Shown here: positions 8,381-16,311 of the stretch, one piece after another
How the letters are laid out: each line of letters begins with the position of its first letter
Numbering within the stretch: position 1 is the stretch's first letter
Source of the DNA: JAGVSR01 sp963750715
GTDB lineage: Bacteria; Pseudomonadota; Alphaproteobacteria; Rhizobiales; Hyphomicrobiaceae
Assembly (NCBI GenBank): GCA_963750715.1
Contig: CAVVRP010000016.1
Location: 186,001 to 250,000, forward strand
Direction: 5' to 3'
DNA: 64,000 nt
Notes under the pieces: model-generated
What the model was told of the DNA's origin: nothing
The model's input: only the letters and a program-made list of their open reading frames with translations
The model's database searches: none
Translations under genes and position numbers: made by a program

Positions 8381-9418
8381 ATGGCTAGAATACTGGCGCT
8401 CGACGCCATGGGGGGTGACCATGGCCCGGAGGTCGTCATTCCGGGGGCGGCGATCTCCCTGGTGCGCCACCCTGCGATGACATTCATCCTTTTCGGCGAC
8501 GAGAAGCGGATCAAGCCGCTGCTCGAGCAGCATCCGGCTCTGTCGGCACGATCGCGCGTCGTCCATACGGATCTGGTCATTACTATGGACGACAAGCCGG
8601 CTCAGGCGCTACGCCGGGGTAAGGGCACGAGCATGTGGATGGCGCTGGAGGCGGTGCAGAAGGGCGAGGCGCACGCCGCCGTGTCTGCCGGCAATACCGG
8701 CGCGCTGATGGCGATGGCGAAACTGATCCTGCGGCCGATGTCCGGCATCGAAAGACCAGCGATTGCGGCCCTTTGGCCGACTGTCAAATCCGAATGCATC
8801 GTGCTCGACGTCGGAGCCAACATCGGCGCCAGCGCCCGCCAACTTGCCGATTTCGCTTTGATGGGCGCGGCCATGGGGCGGGCGCTGTTCCACGTCGAGC
8901 GTCCGACGGTCGGCCTGCTCAACGTCGGCGTCGAAGAGATCAAGGGCGCAGAGGAGGTAAAGGAAGCGCACGCACTGCTCAAGGCCAGCGATCTGCCTCT
9001 CGACTATCGCGGTTTCATCGAGGGCGACGAAATAGGCCAGGGCAAGGTCGACGTGGTCGTCGTTGAAGGTTTCGCCGGCAATATCGCCCTCAAGACCGCG
9101 GAAGGGACGGCCAGGCAGATCGGCCAGTACCTCAAGGACGCGATGACGCGGACCTGGATGTCCAAGTTCGGCGCAACACTGGCGCGAGGCGGCTTCAAGG
9201 TCTTGAAACACAAGATGGACCCGCGCCGCGTCAACGGCGGCACGTTCCTTGGTCTCAACGGCATTGCGGTTAAGAGCCACGGCGGCATAGACGCCCTCGG
9301 TTTTGCAAGCGCCGTCGATCTCAGCTACGAAATGGCCGAAAGCGGACTTCTGGAACGGCTGGCCGCCGATCTTGAGGGCTTCCATCATACGCTCACGAAG
9401 GCGGCTTCGGGCGCCTGA
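8381..9418 (+). CDS. plsX: Phosphate acyltransferase PlsX
   Basis: This 345-residue enzyme makes acyl-phosphate from acyl-ACP, the first step toward phosphatidic acid with PlsY (36581-37207). It begins ARILALDAMGGDHGPE, the family signature. Other conserved stretches are VSAGNTGALMA, LDVGANIGASARQLADFA, VGLLNVGVEEIKG, VVEGFAGNIALK and GINGLN-like FLGLNGIAVKSHGG. The ATG at 8381 is preferred over the TTG at 8333 because the family signature starts there, and AAAGG precedes it. It is followed after 108 bases by fabH on the same strand, the usual lipid-synthesis pair. PlsX is a peripheral membrane protein. Confidence 0.95.
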   Translation: MARILALDAMGGDHGPEVVIPGAAISLVRHPAMTFILFGDEKRIKPLLEQHPALSARSRVVHTDLVITMDDKPAQALRRGKGTSMWMALEAVQKGEAHAAVSAGNTGALMAMAKLILRPMSGIERPAIAALWPTVKSECIVLDVGANIGASARQLADFALMGAAMGRALFHVERPTVGLLNVGVEEIKGAEEVKEAHALLKASDLPLDYRGFIEGDEIGQGKVDVVVVEGFAGNIALKTAEGTARQIGQYLKDAMTRTWMSKFGATLARGGFKVLKHKMDPRRVNGGTFLGLNGIAVKSHGGIDALGFASAVDLSYEMAESGLLERLAADLEGFHHTLTKAASGA

Positions 9419-9526
9419 ACGTTTCACGCGGCGGACGCCTTTTAAGGCGGATTTCCCGTCACATCCGCGAAACCGGCAAAGACACCGGGGCCTCGCATCA
9501 ACAAGAAAGAGCCGAGGGGGCAACCC

Positions 9527-10504
9527 GTGGCAGTCATAAGATCGGTCATTCGCGGAGTGGGGGCGCATCTGCCCAAACGCATCGTCACGAACGACGAACT
9601 CGCCCGCGTGCTGGATACGTCGAACGAGTGGATCATGGAGCGCACCGGCATCCGCCAGCGCCACATAGCCGGTGACGACGAACTCACGTCCGATCTAGGC
9701 ATCGCGGCGGCTCATCAGGCGCTCGTGCGTGCGGGCATCGATCCGGTCGACGTCGACCTCGTCATCTGCGCCACCGCCACACCCGATCGCACCTTCCCGG
9801 CGACTGCCGTCAAGATCCAGCACGGTCTTGGCGTCACCAAGGGCGCCGCATTCGATGTCCAGGCAGTCTGTTCTGGCTTCGTCTTCGCCGTGACGGTCGC
9901 CGACAACTTCCTTAAGACCGGCCAGTTCACGCGCGCCGTCGTCATCGGCGCAGAGACGTTCTCGCGCATTCTCGATTGGGACGACCGCTCGACCTGCGTG
10001 CTGTTCGGTGACGGCGCCGGAGCCGTCGTGCTCGAGGCGCAGCCCCAGCACGGCACGCGTGAGGATCGCGGACTCCTGTCGACCCGTATCCGCTCGGACG
10101 GTCGCTACGAGGATATGCTCTACGTCGACGGCGGACCGGGTTCGACGAAGACGGTCGGTCATTTGCGCATGAATGGCCGCGAGGTGTTCCGACATGCGGT
10201 CCAGAAGATATCCGGCGTCATCGAGGAAACGCTGGTTGCTACAGGATACGCCGCCGACGAAATCGATCTCTACGTGCCCCATCAGGCCAATGTCCGTATC
10301 CTCGACGGCATTGCCAAAAAGCTCGGTGTCGATCCGTCGAAGATCATGATGACGCTGTCCCGGCACGGCAACACTTCGGCGGCTTCCATCCCCCTGGCGC
10401 TCAACGCCGCGTTCGAGGAACATCGGGTCAAGGAGGGCAGCCTCGTGCTCATGGAAGCCATGGGCGGCGGCTTTACCTGGGGCGCCGTGCTAGCCCGCTG
10501 GTAA
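9527..10504 (+). CDS. fabH: Beta-ketoacyl-ACP synthase III (FabH)
   Basis: This 325-residue condensing enzyme starts fatty acid synthesis by joining acetyl-CoA with malonyl-ACP. The catalytic triad is visible: Cys115 in VQAVCSGFVFA, His252 in VPHQANVRI and Asn282 in RHGNTSAAS. The N-terminal TSNEWIMERTGIRQRH and the C-terminal GGGFTWGAVLARW are typical. It starts with GTG with GAGGGGG a few bases upstream. It lies between plsX and ihfA, as in most alphaproteobacteria. Confidence 0.96.
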   Translation: MAVIRSVIRGVGAHLPKRIVTNDELARVLDTSNEWIMERTGIRQRHIAGDDELTSDLGIAAAHQALVRAGIDPVDVDLVICATATPDRTFPATAVKIQHGLGVTKGAAFDVQAVCSGFVFAVTVADNFLKTGQFTRAVVIGAETFSRILDWDDRSTCVLFGDGAGAVVLEAQPQHGTREDRGLLSTRIRSDGRYEDMLYVDGGPGSTKTVGHLRMNGREVFRHAVQKISGVIEETLVATGYAADEIDLYVPHQANVRILDGIAKKLGVDPSKIMMTLSRHGNTSAASIPLALNAAFEEHRVKEGSLVLMEAMGGGFTWGAVLARW

Positions 10505-10585
10505 CAGGTTGCGTCGCGGCATGTGGTGCAATTGCTGCGGTGCGCAAATACGTGTTTAATTTCAGTCAGTTGCAACGTTGTTGCG

Positions 10586-10614
10586 TTGACCTATCCCGTC
10601 ACCCCCGCTAGCAT
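10586..10614 (+). promoter_or_regulatory. Predicted sigma-70 promoter of ihfA
   Basis: TTGACC at 10586-10591 and TAGCAT at 10609-10614 are separated by 17 bases. This lies about 35 bases before the ihfA start and gives ihfA its own promoter within the fabH-ihfA-merR run. Confidence 0.55.
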
Positions 10615-10649
10615 CTGCAAAAAATACATATAGCCGGGGAGGTTTTACG

Positions 10650-10967
10650 ATGGGTGGCAAGACGTTGACCAGAGCCGATCTGGCTGAGGCGGTGGTCCGC
10701 AAGGTCGGGCTCCCGCGCAATAAATCGCAGGATCTTGTCGAACTCGTCCTGAACGAGATTTCTGGCAGCCTCGCGCGCGGAGATACGGTCAAGCTGTCGT
10801 CATTTGGTTCATTCGGCATCCGCCAGAAGGGCCAGCGCGTCGGGCGTAATCCGAAGACCGGCAAGGAAGTCCCAATCACGCCGCGGCGCGTTCTTGTCTT
10901 CCGGCCGAGCAATATCATGAAGGACCGCATCAACGCCGGTCGTCTGCGCCGCAAGGCTGCCGAATAA
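10650..10967 (+). CDS. ihfA: Integration host factor subunit alpha
   Basis: This 105-residue HU/IHF-fold nucleoid protein is one half of the IHF heterodimer, which bends DNA sharply. It shows TLTRADLAEAVVRKVGL, VKLSSFGSFGIRQKGQR, the beta-arm GRNPKTGKEVPITPRRVL and the FRPS segment. The ATG has GGGGAGG eight bases upstream. A good promoter precedes it. The order fabH-ihfA-merR is conserved in the order. The beta subunit is not in this window. Confidence 0.95.
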   Translation: MGGKTLTRADLAEAVVRKVGLPRNKSQDLVELVLNEISGSLARGDTVKLSSFGSFGIRQKGQRVGRNPKTGKEVPITPRRVLVFRPSNIMKDRINAGRLRRKAAE

Positions 10968-11004
10968 ATCACAGCCCACGCCACGCCGCCGTCATGCGCT
11001 CCAG

Positions 11005-11024
11005 GCGCGGAGTTTACTCCGCGC
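11005..11024. other. Hairpin downstream of ihfA
   Basis: GCGCGGAGT and ACTCCGCGC form a 9-bp inverted repeat with almost no loop. It lacks a T-run but lies where an ihfA terminator or processing site would be expected. Confidence 0.3.
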
Positions 11025-11220
11025 GGTGTAGCAGTCATGCCGCTCGTCAACTCCCATCGACCCAAACGTCTATGGCAAAACTTATTCTGGATGAAACGCG
11101 CTTTGATGCGGTTTGCTTTAGACCGTGTCGGCGACGCGCGCTAAGATAAATGCACCCCGTCATATTGATACGCGCGCGTTTAGATTTGCTGGACGAGCAG
11201 TTGCGAAAGTGAGCAGGACG

Positions 11221-11751
11221 ATGAGCAAGGCCGCCGAAGCATTTCGAACCATCAGTGAAGTGGCGTCGGATCTTGAGGTTCCAAAGCACGTTCTGCGCTT
11301 CTGGGAAGCCAAGTTTCCTCACATCCGGCCGATGAAGCGCGGCGGCGGCCGTCGTTATTACCGCCCCGAGGATATGGAGCTTCTGCGCGGCATCCGGCAT
11401 CTGCTGCATGCGGAGGGCTACACCATCAAGGGTGTGCAGAAGATCCTGCGCGAGCACGGCGTGGATCACGTGAAGGCGTATGGCGCCGAGGTGGTGAAGC
11501 GCGCGGCGGAGAACGGCTCCGGCAAGGCCGGCCGCAAAGCCGCCGGTAAGAGACCGCCGGTTGTCGCCGTCAGGCCAAGTGCGCGCAGCGCCGCCGTCTC
11601 CAAGCAGACTGCGGCGCCTGCCGCCGCTGACATAGGCACCATCATTGCCTCGGCGATTTCCGAGCTCGAAAAATGTCGCGCCCTTCTCTCTGGGCAGGCT
11701 CCAGCTGCGGCCCCGCGCGACGAGGTTCGCGCACGATCTCAGCGCGCCTGA
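11221..11751 (+). CDS. MerR family transcriptional regulator
   Basis: The 176-residue protein has an N-terminal MerR winged helix: FRTISEVASDLEVPKHVLRFW (residues 10-30), the recognition wing RGGGRRYYRPEDMELLRGI, and HLLHAEGYTIKGVQKILRE. A basic, Ala-rich linker and a short C-terminal helix (ISELEKCRALLSG) follow. There is no cysteine-rich metal site or large effector domain, so the ligand is unknown. The ATG at 11221 is preferred over an upstream GTG at 11125 because the conserved domain starts here and AGCAGGA precedes it. This regulator sits behind ihfA across the Hyphomicrobiales. Confidence 0.88.
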   Translation: MSKAAEAFRTISEVASDLEVPKHVLRFWEAKFPHIRPMKRGGGRRYYRPEDMELLRGIRHLLHAEGYTIKGVQKILREHGVDHVKAYGAEVVKRAAENGSGKAGRKAAGKRPPVVAVRPSARSAAVSKQTAAPAAADIGTIIASAISELEKCRALLSGQAPAAAPRDEVRARSQRA

Positions 11752-11807
11752 GACCAATCGTGACCGGCCCCGCGAGCGTTGCTGCGAGCCGCCCTGCTGT
11801 AGACGGC

Positions 11808-12503
11808 ATGGAGTTGTGGCTGGTCGACTGCGCGGCCTGCTGCGACGCCCTTGAGCAACTCGAACGTGCCGCGTCTGGTCCTGGTCACGATGAACTGTTC
11901 GCCGCGCCCAATGCACCCATGCAGCCACGGCGCACTGCGTATCGGGCTTTGCGCCTGCTGATCGAGCGGATGTTCGGTGAGCATTGGCGAGGAACAGCAT
12001 TCGAGCGGCGCGCCGACGGCAAGCCGCTGCTGCCGGGCCTCGACGGCGATTTCAGCCTCTCGCACTCGTCCGATCTGGCGCTGATCGGGGTGTCGCGCCT
12101 CGGCGCGATAGGCGTCGATATTGAAACGGAGCGACAGCCCAAGATCTCCGCCGACAGGCGTCGGCGCATGATCGACGCAGCAATGGCGCTGCGCGGCGAG
12201 GGAGCGCCGGGGAAACCGGGCAAACAGCGTTTCATCCAGTCATGGGTCCGGCTGGAGGCCTGCGCCAAGGCGGACGGCGGGGGCATCGGACGGCTTCTAA
12301 CGGCGTTCGGCATCGTCGGCGGCGGGGCCTGGAATGCAGCGCGCGATCCGGTGCCCGAACGGTATCGCAGCCTTCGCGCGCACGATCTGGACGCCGGGAC
12401 CGGCATCTACGCTGCTGTCGCCCTGCCGGCGGGCCTTGACGCCCCGGCCATCCGCCGCCTGCCGGCCGCCGCGGACATGCTCGAGCGGCTGAGGTCGGCG
12501 TAA
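11808..12503 (+). CDS. 4'-phosphopantetheinyl transferase superfamily protein
   Basis: The 231-residue protein transfers phosphopantetheine from CoA to a carrier protein; the Sfp-like type acts on polyketide, peptide or fatty acid carriers. The two metal/CoA signatures are present: IGVDIETER (about residue 103) and SWVRLEACAKADGGGIG, the W-x3-E-A-x3-K motif (about 145). The DFSLSHSSDLALIG segment upstream is also typical. The start is uncertain: ATG 11808 begins MELWLVDCAA, and a GTG at 11760 would add 16 residues. It lies 56 bases after merR. No carrier-protein gene lies nearby, so the client is unknown. Confidence 0.85.
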   Translation: MELWLVDCAACCDALEQLERAASGPGHDELFAAPNAPMQPRRTAYRALRLLIERMFGEHWRGTAFERRADGKPLLPGLDGDFSLSHSSDLALIGVSRLGAIGVDIETERQPKISADRRRRMIDAAMALRGEGAPGKPGKQRFIQSWVRLEACAKADGGGIGRLLTAFGIVGGGAWNAARDPVPERYRSLRAHDLDAGTGIYAAVALPAGLDAPAIRRLPAAADMLERLRSA

Positions 12504-12572
12504 AGGATGTTCCCGGGAGGCGGCATTCGCCGTTGACCTTCGCGGCCACGCGAGGCACAAGGGTTGCCACGT

Positions 12573-12650
12573 CGGAGCGTAGCGCAGCCTGGTTAGCGCA
12601 CCAGTCTGGGGGACTGGGGGTCGGAGGTTCAAATCCTCTCGCTCCGACCA
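12573..12650 (+). tRNA. tRNA-Pro (anticodon GGG)
   Basis: A complete cloverleaf with acceptor stem CGGAGCG/CGCTCCG, anticodon stem CCAGT/ACTGG, and the loop CTGGGGG giving anticodon GGG. The T-arm is GGAGG TTCAAAT CCTCT, and the CCA end is encoded. The DNA downstream is accessory in character, so this may mark the edge of an island. Confidence 0.95.
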
Positions 12651-12696
12651 TATAATTCATAGGCTTAGGCGAATCGCCGTTTTGGCAGGCGACCGG

Positions 12697-12966
12697 CTAG
12701 CATTCACCTAGCACTCTCCAAGTGCATGTGGCCTCATCGGCAACCACTTTGGCGCTCTCCGGTCGGGCGATGCGATCCGTCATGGTCTGTAATTGTGGCC
12801 CTGACCCCTCGTGCTGATCTCTGTCTACGACCTCGAAGGCGGCGGCTTGGCGGTGACAGTTGGGGCAGCACTTGGGCAGATTGTCGGCTGCATCATCGCC
12901 CCAATCGTGACCACATGCGCCGCATACGTACCAATAAGATAGAAGCGTTTCAGCAAACGTCAGCAT
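12697..12966 (-). CDS. Small zinc-ribbon-like protein
   Basis: Function unknown. The 89-residue protein holds two CxxC knuckles in a 30-residue stretch (VCGACGHDWGDD ... KCCPNCHRQA), a rubredoxin/zinc-ribbon pattern that should bind one zinc. The start at 12966 is supported by GAGGAAG six bases upstream; the open frame continues 19 codons beyond it without a better site. It lies just after tRNA-Pro, on the opposite strand. It could be a DNA-binding or structural zinc protein of a mobile segment. Confidence 0.55.
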   Translation of the reverse strand: MLTFAETLLSYWYVCGACGHDWGDDAADNLPKCCPNCHRQAAAFEVVDRDQHEGSGPQLQTMTDRIARPESAKVVADEATCTWRVLGEC

Positions 12967-13212
12967 ATCAGACTTCCTCGTATTCGAATGCTGGAATGCC
13001 ACACAGATCGAGGCATAGGCCAATTCGTTAGGCTAGCGCATCTCCCTTGGTGCACGCTGGTGATCGGATGTTCGGCTGGACGGTCCGCAGGCGGGCCCGC
13101 GTGGCGGTAGAATCCACAGGCCCCATATAGCGGCTGCTCTACCCGTCAGACCGCAAGGGGCATAATCAGAATAGAATGGCCGTCTTGGGCCAAATATTGA
13201 ATAGAAACAGCC

Positions 13213-13560
13213 TCAGCCGCCTGTTTCGCCCGCCCGATAGGCGGCGGCAGAGGTGCTGAAAAGTTTTTGCAAGTCATCGCGGATCGACGTGGCACTGCTT
13301 TTGGGTGTGCCATGGATCTTGGCGTAGCGGATCACGGCAAGGGCGCCGGCGCAGAAGAGCGGGCGCAGATATCGGTCGCCCGGCTTGGTGATATTGCCGA
13401 GCTTCTCCTTGCCGCCACTGGAGTTCTGTTTCGGCACCAGACCGACCCACGACGAGAAGTCCCGTCCTGATCGGAACGCTTTCGGGTCGGCAACACTCGC
13501 GATGCGGTTGCAAGTGCAGGACCGACACCAGGCAGTTCGTCGAGCCGCCGACTGGTCAAC
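13213..13560 (-). pseudogene. IS110 family transposase, C-terminal remnant with frameshift
   Basis: Two overlapping minus-strand frames together give the IS110 C-terminal domain: RRLDELPGVGPALATA in one frame, then ASVADPKAFRSGRDFSSWVG and KEKLGNITKPGDRYLRPLF in another. The frame changes near 13503. The N-terminal RuvC-like (DEDD) catalytic half is absent. No flanking inverted or target repeats are visible. This is a dead insertion-sequence fragment. Confidence 0.8.
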
Positions 13561-13662
13561 CACTTTCTTGGCGCTCTCGCGCCGGCGGAGGAGCCGTCCA
13601 CAGCATCAAAAGCTGAACTTGCCAAGGTGAACCTGCAAATGCGAGGCCCGGTCGCAGGATCA

Positions 13663-14250
13663 CTAAACTCGCTCACTCACACCTAACTTCGGGAGGCGGA
13701 AAGACGTCATCCCAACCGTATCCTGTGCCAGATAGGTCGTCTGGGACGGGAATGCGAACTCCGCTCCCGACTTGCGCACCAGGTCGATAATCGCGACGGT
13801 CAGCTCGTCCTGGATGGCGAGAAACTTCGGCAGCTCCGTTGCATCGACGTAGGCGTAGACCTCGACCTTGATCGACCAGTCGCCAAAGCCGACGACATGC
13901 ACACGCGGCAGGGCGATGTCCTGCCTCACCTTAGGATGGGAGGACAGGACGGTGCGAATGCCGGTGCAAAGCGCGCGCAGCTGCCCCGTGGTCGTCTCGT
14001 AGCGCAAATCAAGAACGTGCTGGAACAGCATCTGGTCGCGCGGCGCGTAGTTCGTAACGTGAATTTTGGCCAGCACGGAGTTGGGCACTGAGGTGACCGT
14101 GCGGTCGAGCCCTCGGATCCGTGTCGACCTCAGTCCAATTTGCTCCACGTGCCCCTTGATGCCCGCGTACTCGCAGAAGTCACCTACGCGGATCGGTCGA
14201 TCAGCGTAGAGATTGAGCCCGCCGATCAGGTTTTCGATGCTGCTCTGGGA
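13663..14250 (-). pseudogene. Truncated MscS family mechanosensitive channel
   Basis: Only the cytoplasmic C-terminal part of a small-conductance mechanosensitive channel remains. It starts at SSIENLIGGLNLYADRP and continues IRVGDFCEYAGIKGHVEQIG, GLRSTRIRGLDRTVTSVPNS, then the alpha/beta vestibule domain. The pore helices and earlier transmembrane segments are missing. A weak out-of-frame trace (LIAVLRVLG-like, near 14280) suggests the break is followed by decay. The lost 5' part coincides with the start of the cNMP gene on the opposite strand, so the cassette at 14336 probably arrived by a rearrangement that cut this gene. Confidence 0.75.
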
Positions 14251-14335
14251 TGCGCTCTTCCACCCAGAACTCGTAGAACAGCTATCAGGTCTTGGTGTAG
14301 GTTGGCCGGAACCTCGGCTCATTGGAGGGTCGCGG

Positions 14336-15337
14336 ATGTCTAACGTGCACGAGACTGTCAGCTTCTTCGAGACGGTGGCGCTCTTCCGTGGGCTTGGCAC
14401 GAGTGAGCTCGAGGAAGTGGCGCGGATGGCCCAACCATTCGAGCGCGGACCGGCGCAGACGCTGTTTCAGCAAGGAGCCGATTCGGATGGCATATATGTA
14501 ATCCGAAACGGCTCGGTCTTGATCCGCGCCCGCGTGCCCGGCGATGAAGCTATCACGCTCGCGCTGCTCGGACCTGGGGACTTGCTCGGTGAGGTCGCAC
14601 TACTTGACCGCGGACTTCGTACCGCCACCGCGCTCGCCGTCGAAACGACTACCGGCTACTGGCTCGGGCGGCGGCACTTCGAAATTCTACGGCTGGACCG
14701 CAGGCCGGTATCACTGTCGATTATGCAGCGGCTGATCGAGAACACTTGTGTCTCCGTGCGGCGTTCTTACGCGCGGCTCGCCGAGCTTCTCCGGGAGGCC
14801 GTGCCTCTCTCCCGTGTGCCGGTGAAGGCTTCTATTGATTTGTCCGAGGCCGAGGCTTCTGAAATCCCGTTTGGATCGCTCCCCTTTTTTTCGCGATTAT
14901 CTCCTCGGGAGCTCCAAGAATTGCTGGTGTTGGGGCGCTTCCTCCATGCGGAGCGCGGGTCCGTGCTCTACCAGCAAGGCGCTCCGTCGCACGAGGTCCT
15001 CATCGTCCTTCGAGGGGCGGTCCGAGCCATGCTGCAACACGGCGACACCAACTTCCAGATCGCCGTCCATGCACCCGGATCGATCGTGGGGGTCCTGAGC
15101 GCGCTCGACGGGCTACCCAACGCAACGAGCTGCGAAGCGTGCGAGACCTCAATGGTGCTCGCGCTAGAGTGTAGCGCCATGGAAACCCTGCGCACCCACA
15201 CGCCACTGTCCTGGTACCTTAGCGAGCACATTCACGAGGGCCTTGTTCGCGTGCTGCGCCAGTGCACCAACCACACGTCCCGACTCGAGTTAGAGCGCCA
15301 CCTGCGGGCGGGGGTGCGAGGAGCGAGCAATGTGTAG
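14336..15337 (+). CDS. Protein with two cyclic-nucleotide-binding domains, no HTH
   Basis: The 333-residue protein has tandem Crp-type cNMP-binding folds. The first is at residues about 10-130 (FFETVALFRGLGTSELEEVA, GADSDGIYVIRNGSVLIRAR, LGPGDLLGEVALLDRGLRTA). The second is at about 180-300 (LPFFSRLSPRELQELLVLG, GAPSHEVLIVLRGAVRAML, GSIVGVLSALDGLPNATS). The first keeps the G-E-x-A-L-L and R-T-A phosphate-binding pattern; the second is degenerate (GVLSAL). No DNA-binding domain follows, so it probably acts by protein contact. GGAGGG lies six bases before the ATG. Its last 8 bases overlap the amidotransferase start, so the two are translationally coupled. Confidence 0.8.
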   Translation: MSNVHETVSFFETVALFRGLGTSELEEVARMAQPFERGPAQTLFQQGADSDGIYVIRNGSVLIRARVPGDEAITLALLGPGDLLGEVALLDRGLRTATALAVETTTGYWLGRRHFEILRLDRRPVSLSIMQRLIENTCVSVRRSYARLAELLREAVPLSRVPVKASIDLSEAEASEIPFGSLPFFSRLSPRELQELLVLGRFLHAERGSVLYQQGAPSHEVLIVLRGAVRAMLQHGDTNFQIAVHAPGSIVGVLSALDGLPNATSCEACETSMVLALECSAMETLRTHTPLSWYLSEHIHEGLVRVLRQCTNHTSRLELERHLRAGVRGASNV

Positions 15338-16244
15338 AGTACTTGCGTATCTGGGGAGTCCGATCCCGCTGGAGAACTTACTCTATAAGCCTGACAGCTC
15401 ATTGCTCAAGCAGGCCTACCAACCGCAGATGCTCCAAATGCTGAATCTCGCCGGGTTTGGCATGATGGCGTGGGATCCGGCCAGCCACCTGCCGGAGGTT
15501 CCGTATCGCTACGCGACCACGGAGTTGCCGGTCTTCGACGCCAACCTTCGCAACCTTTCGGCTAAGCTGCGGCCGCGCTGTGCGCTCGCCCACGTCCGAG
15601 GCGTGCCGTATCACGATCAGGTTAACGTCAATCGGCAGAACCTCCACCCCTTCTACTATGAAGGCACGCCCCTGGCGCTCGCCCACAATGGCGACCTCGC
15701 GCAGTTCAACATGTACAAATTCTCCCTCGCGGAGCACGTCCGACCCGAGATCCGGGTCAAGATCCGTGGAAGCACGGACAGCGAGTGGATATACGCGCTA
15801 CTGTTGAGCCAGCTGGAGGATCCGGGGATCCGGCCCAGCGTCGATAATCTTGTCCGAGCGATCGACGCTGCGCTCGCCGTGATTCGAAGGGTTCGGCAGC
15901 AAGAAGGCGCGGCGCGCTCGTCGTCGACCAACCTGTTCGTGAGCGACGGCTCCATGCTTGTCGCAACTCGATTCACGTACGACTTCGGTTGCTACGGCGA
16001 CAGTGTGCACGAGGGCAACCTCCAGTACCTGAGCCTGTGGTTCACTGTTGGCCGCGACTACGATTTCCATGACGGTGAATGGAAAATGATCGGGGGGGCG
16101 GCCAACTCGGACTCAATTCTTGTGACGTCGGAGCCGCTCACGGTCGACACGTCCACTTGGCTGGAAGTGCCGGAGTACTCTGCACTCTGCGCTAACCTCG
16201 TCGACGGCAAGCTGACTTTGCGCACGGTCGAGCTGACCGCGTGA
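15330..16244 (+). CDS. Stand-alone class II glutamine amidotransferase (YafJ/EgtC-like)
   Basis: This 304-residue N-terminal-nucleophile amidotransferase starts MCRVLAYLG, so Cys2 becomes the catalytic residue after Met removal. Other expected parts are ALAHVRGVP (oxyanion/glutamine binding, about residue 86), NLHPFYYEGTPLALAHNGDL (the HNG motif) and RGSTDSEWIYALLL. There is no synthase domain, as in YafJ or EgtC, so it may hydrolyse a gamma-glutamyl substrate or pass ammonia to a partner. It overlaps the cNMP gene by 8 bases and precedes a flavoprotein by 67 bases. No ergothioneine genes are nearby, so EgtC itself is unlikely. Confidence 0.85.
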   Translation: MCRVLAYLGSPIPLENLLYKPDSSLLKQAYQPQMLQMLNLAGFGMMAWDPASHLPEVPYRYATTELPVFDANLRNLSAKLRPRCALAHVRGVPYHDQVNVNRQNLHPFYYEGTPLALAHNGDLAQFNMYKFSLAEHVRPEIRVKIRGSTDSEWIYALLLSQLEDPGIRPSVDNLVRAIDAALAVIRRVRQQEGAARSSSTNLFVSDGSMLVATRFTYDFGCYGDSVHEGNLQYLSLWFTVGRDYDFHDGEWKMIGGAANSDSILVTSEPLTVDTSTWLEVPEYSALCANLVDGKLTLRTVELTA

Positions 16245-16311
16245 AGTGGTTCGACTAATCAGGATTCTAGAGGCTTTTCCTGTTCCTACTTGAAGCATAA
16301 GAGATGAAGCA

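Noticed and set aside
13332..13676. 5' part of the minus-strand frame upstream of the IS110 fragment as an intact transposase
   Set aside because: Residues before RRLDELPGVG show no transposase similarity and the catalytic half is missing.
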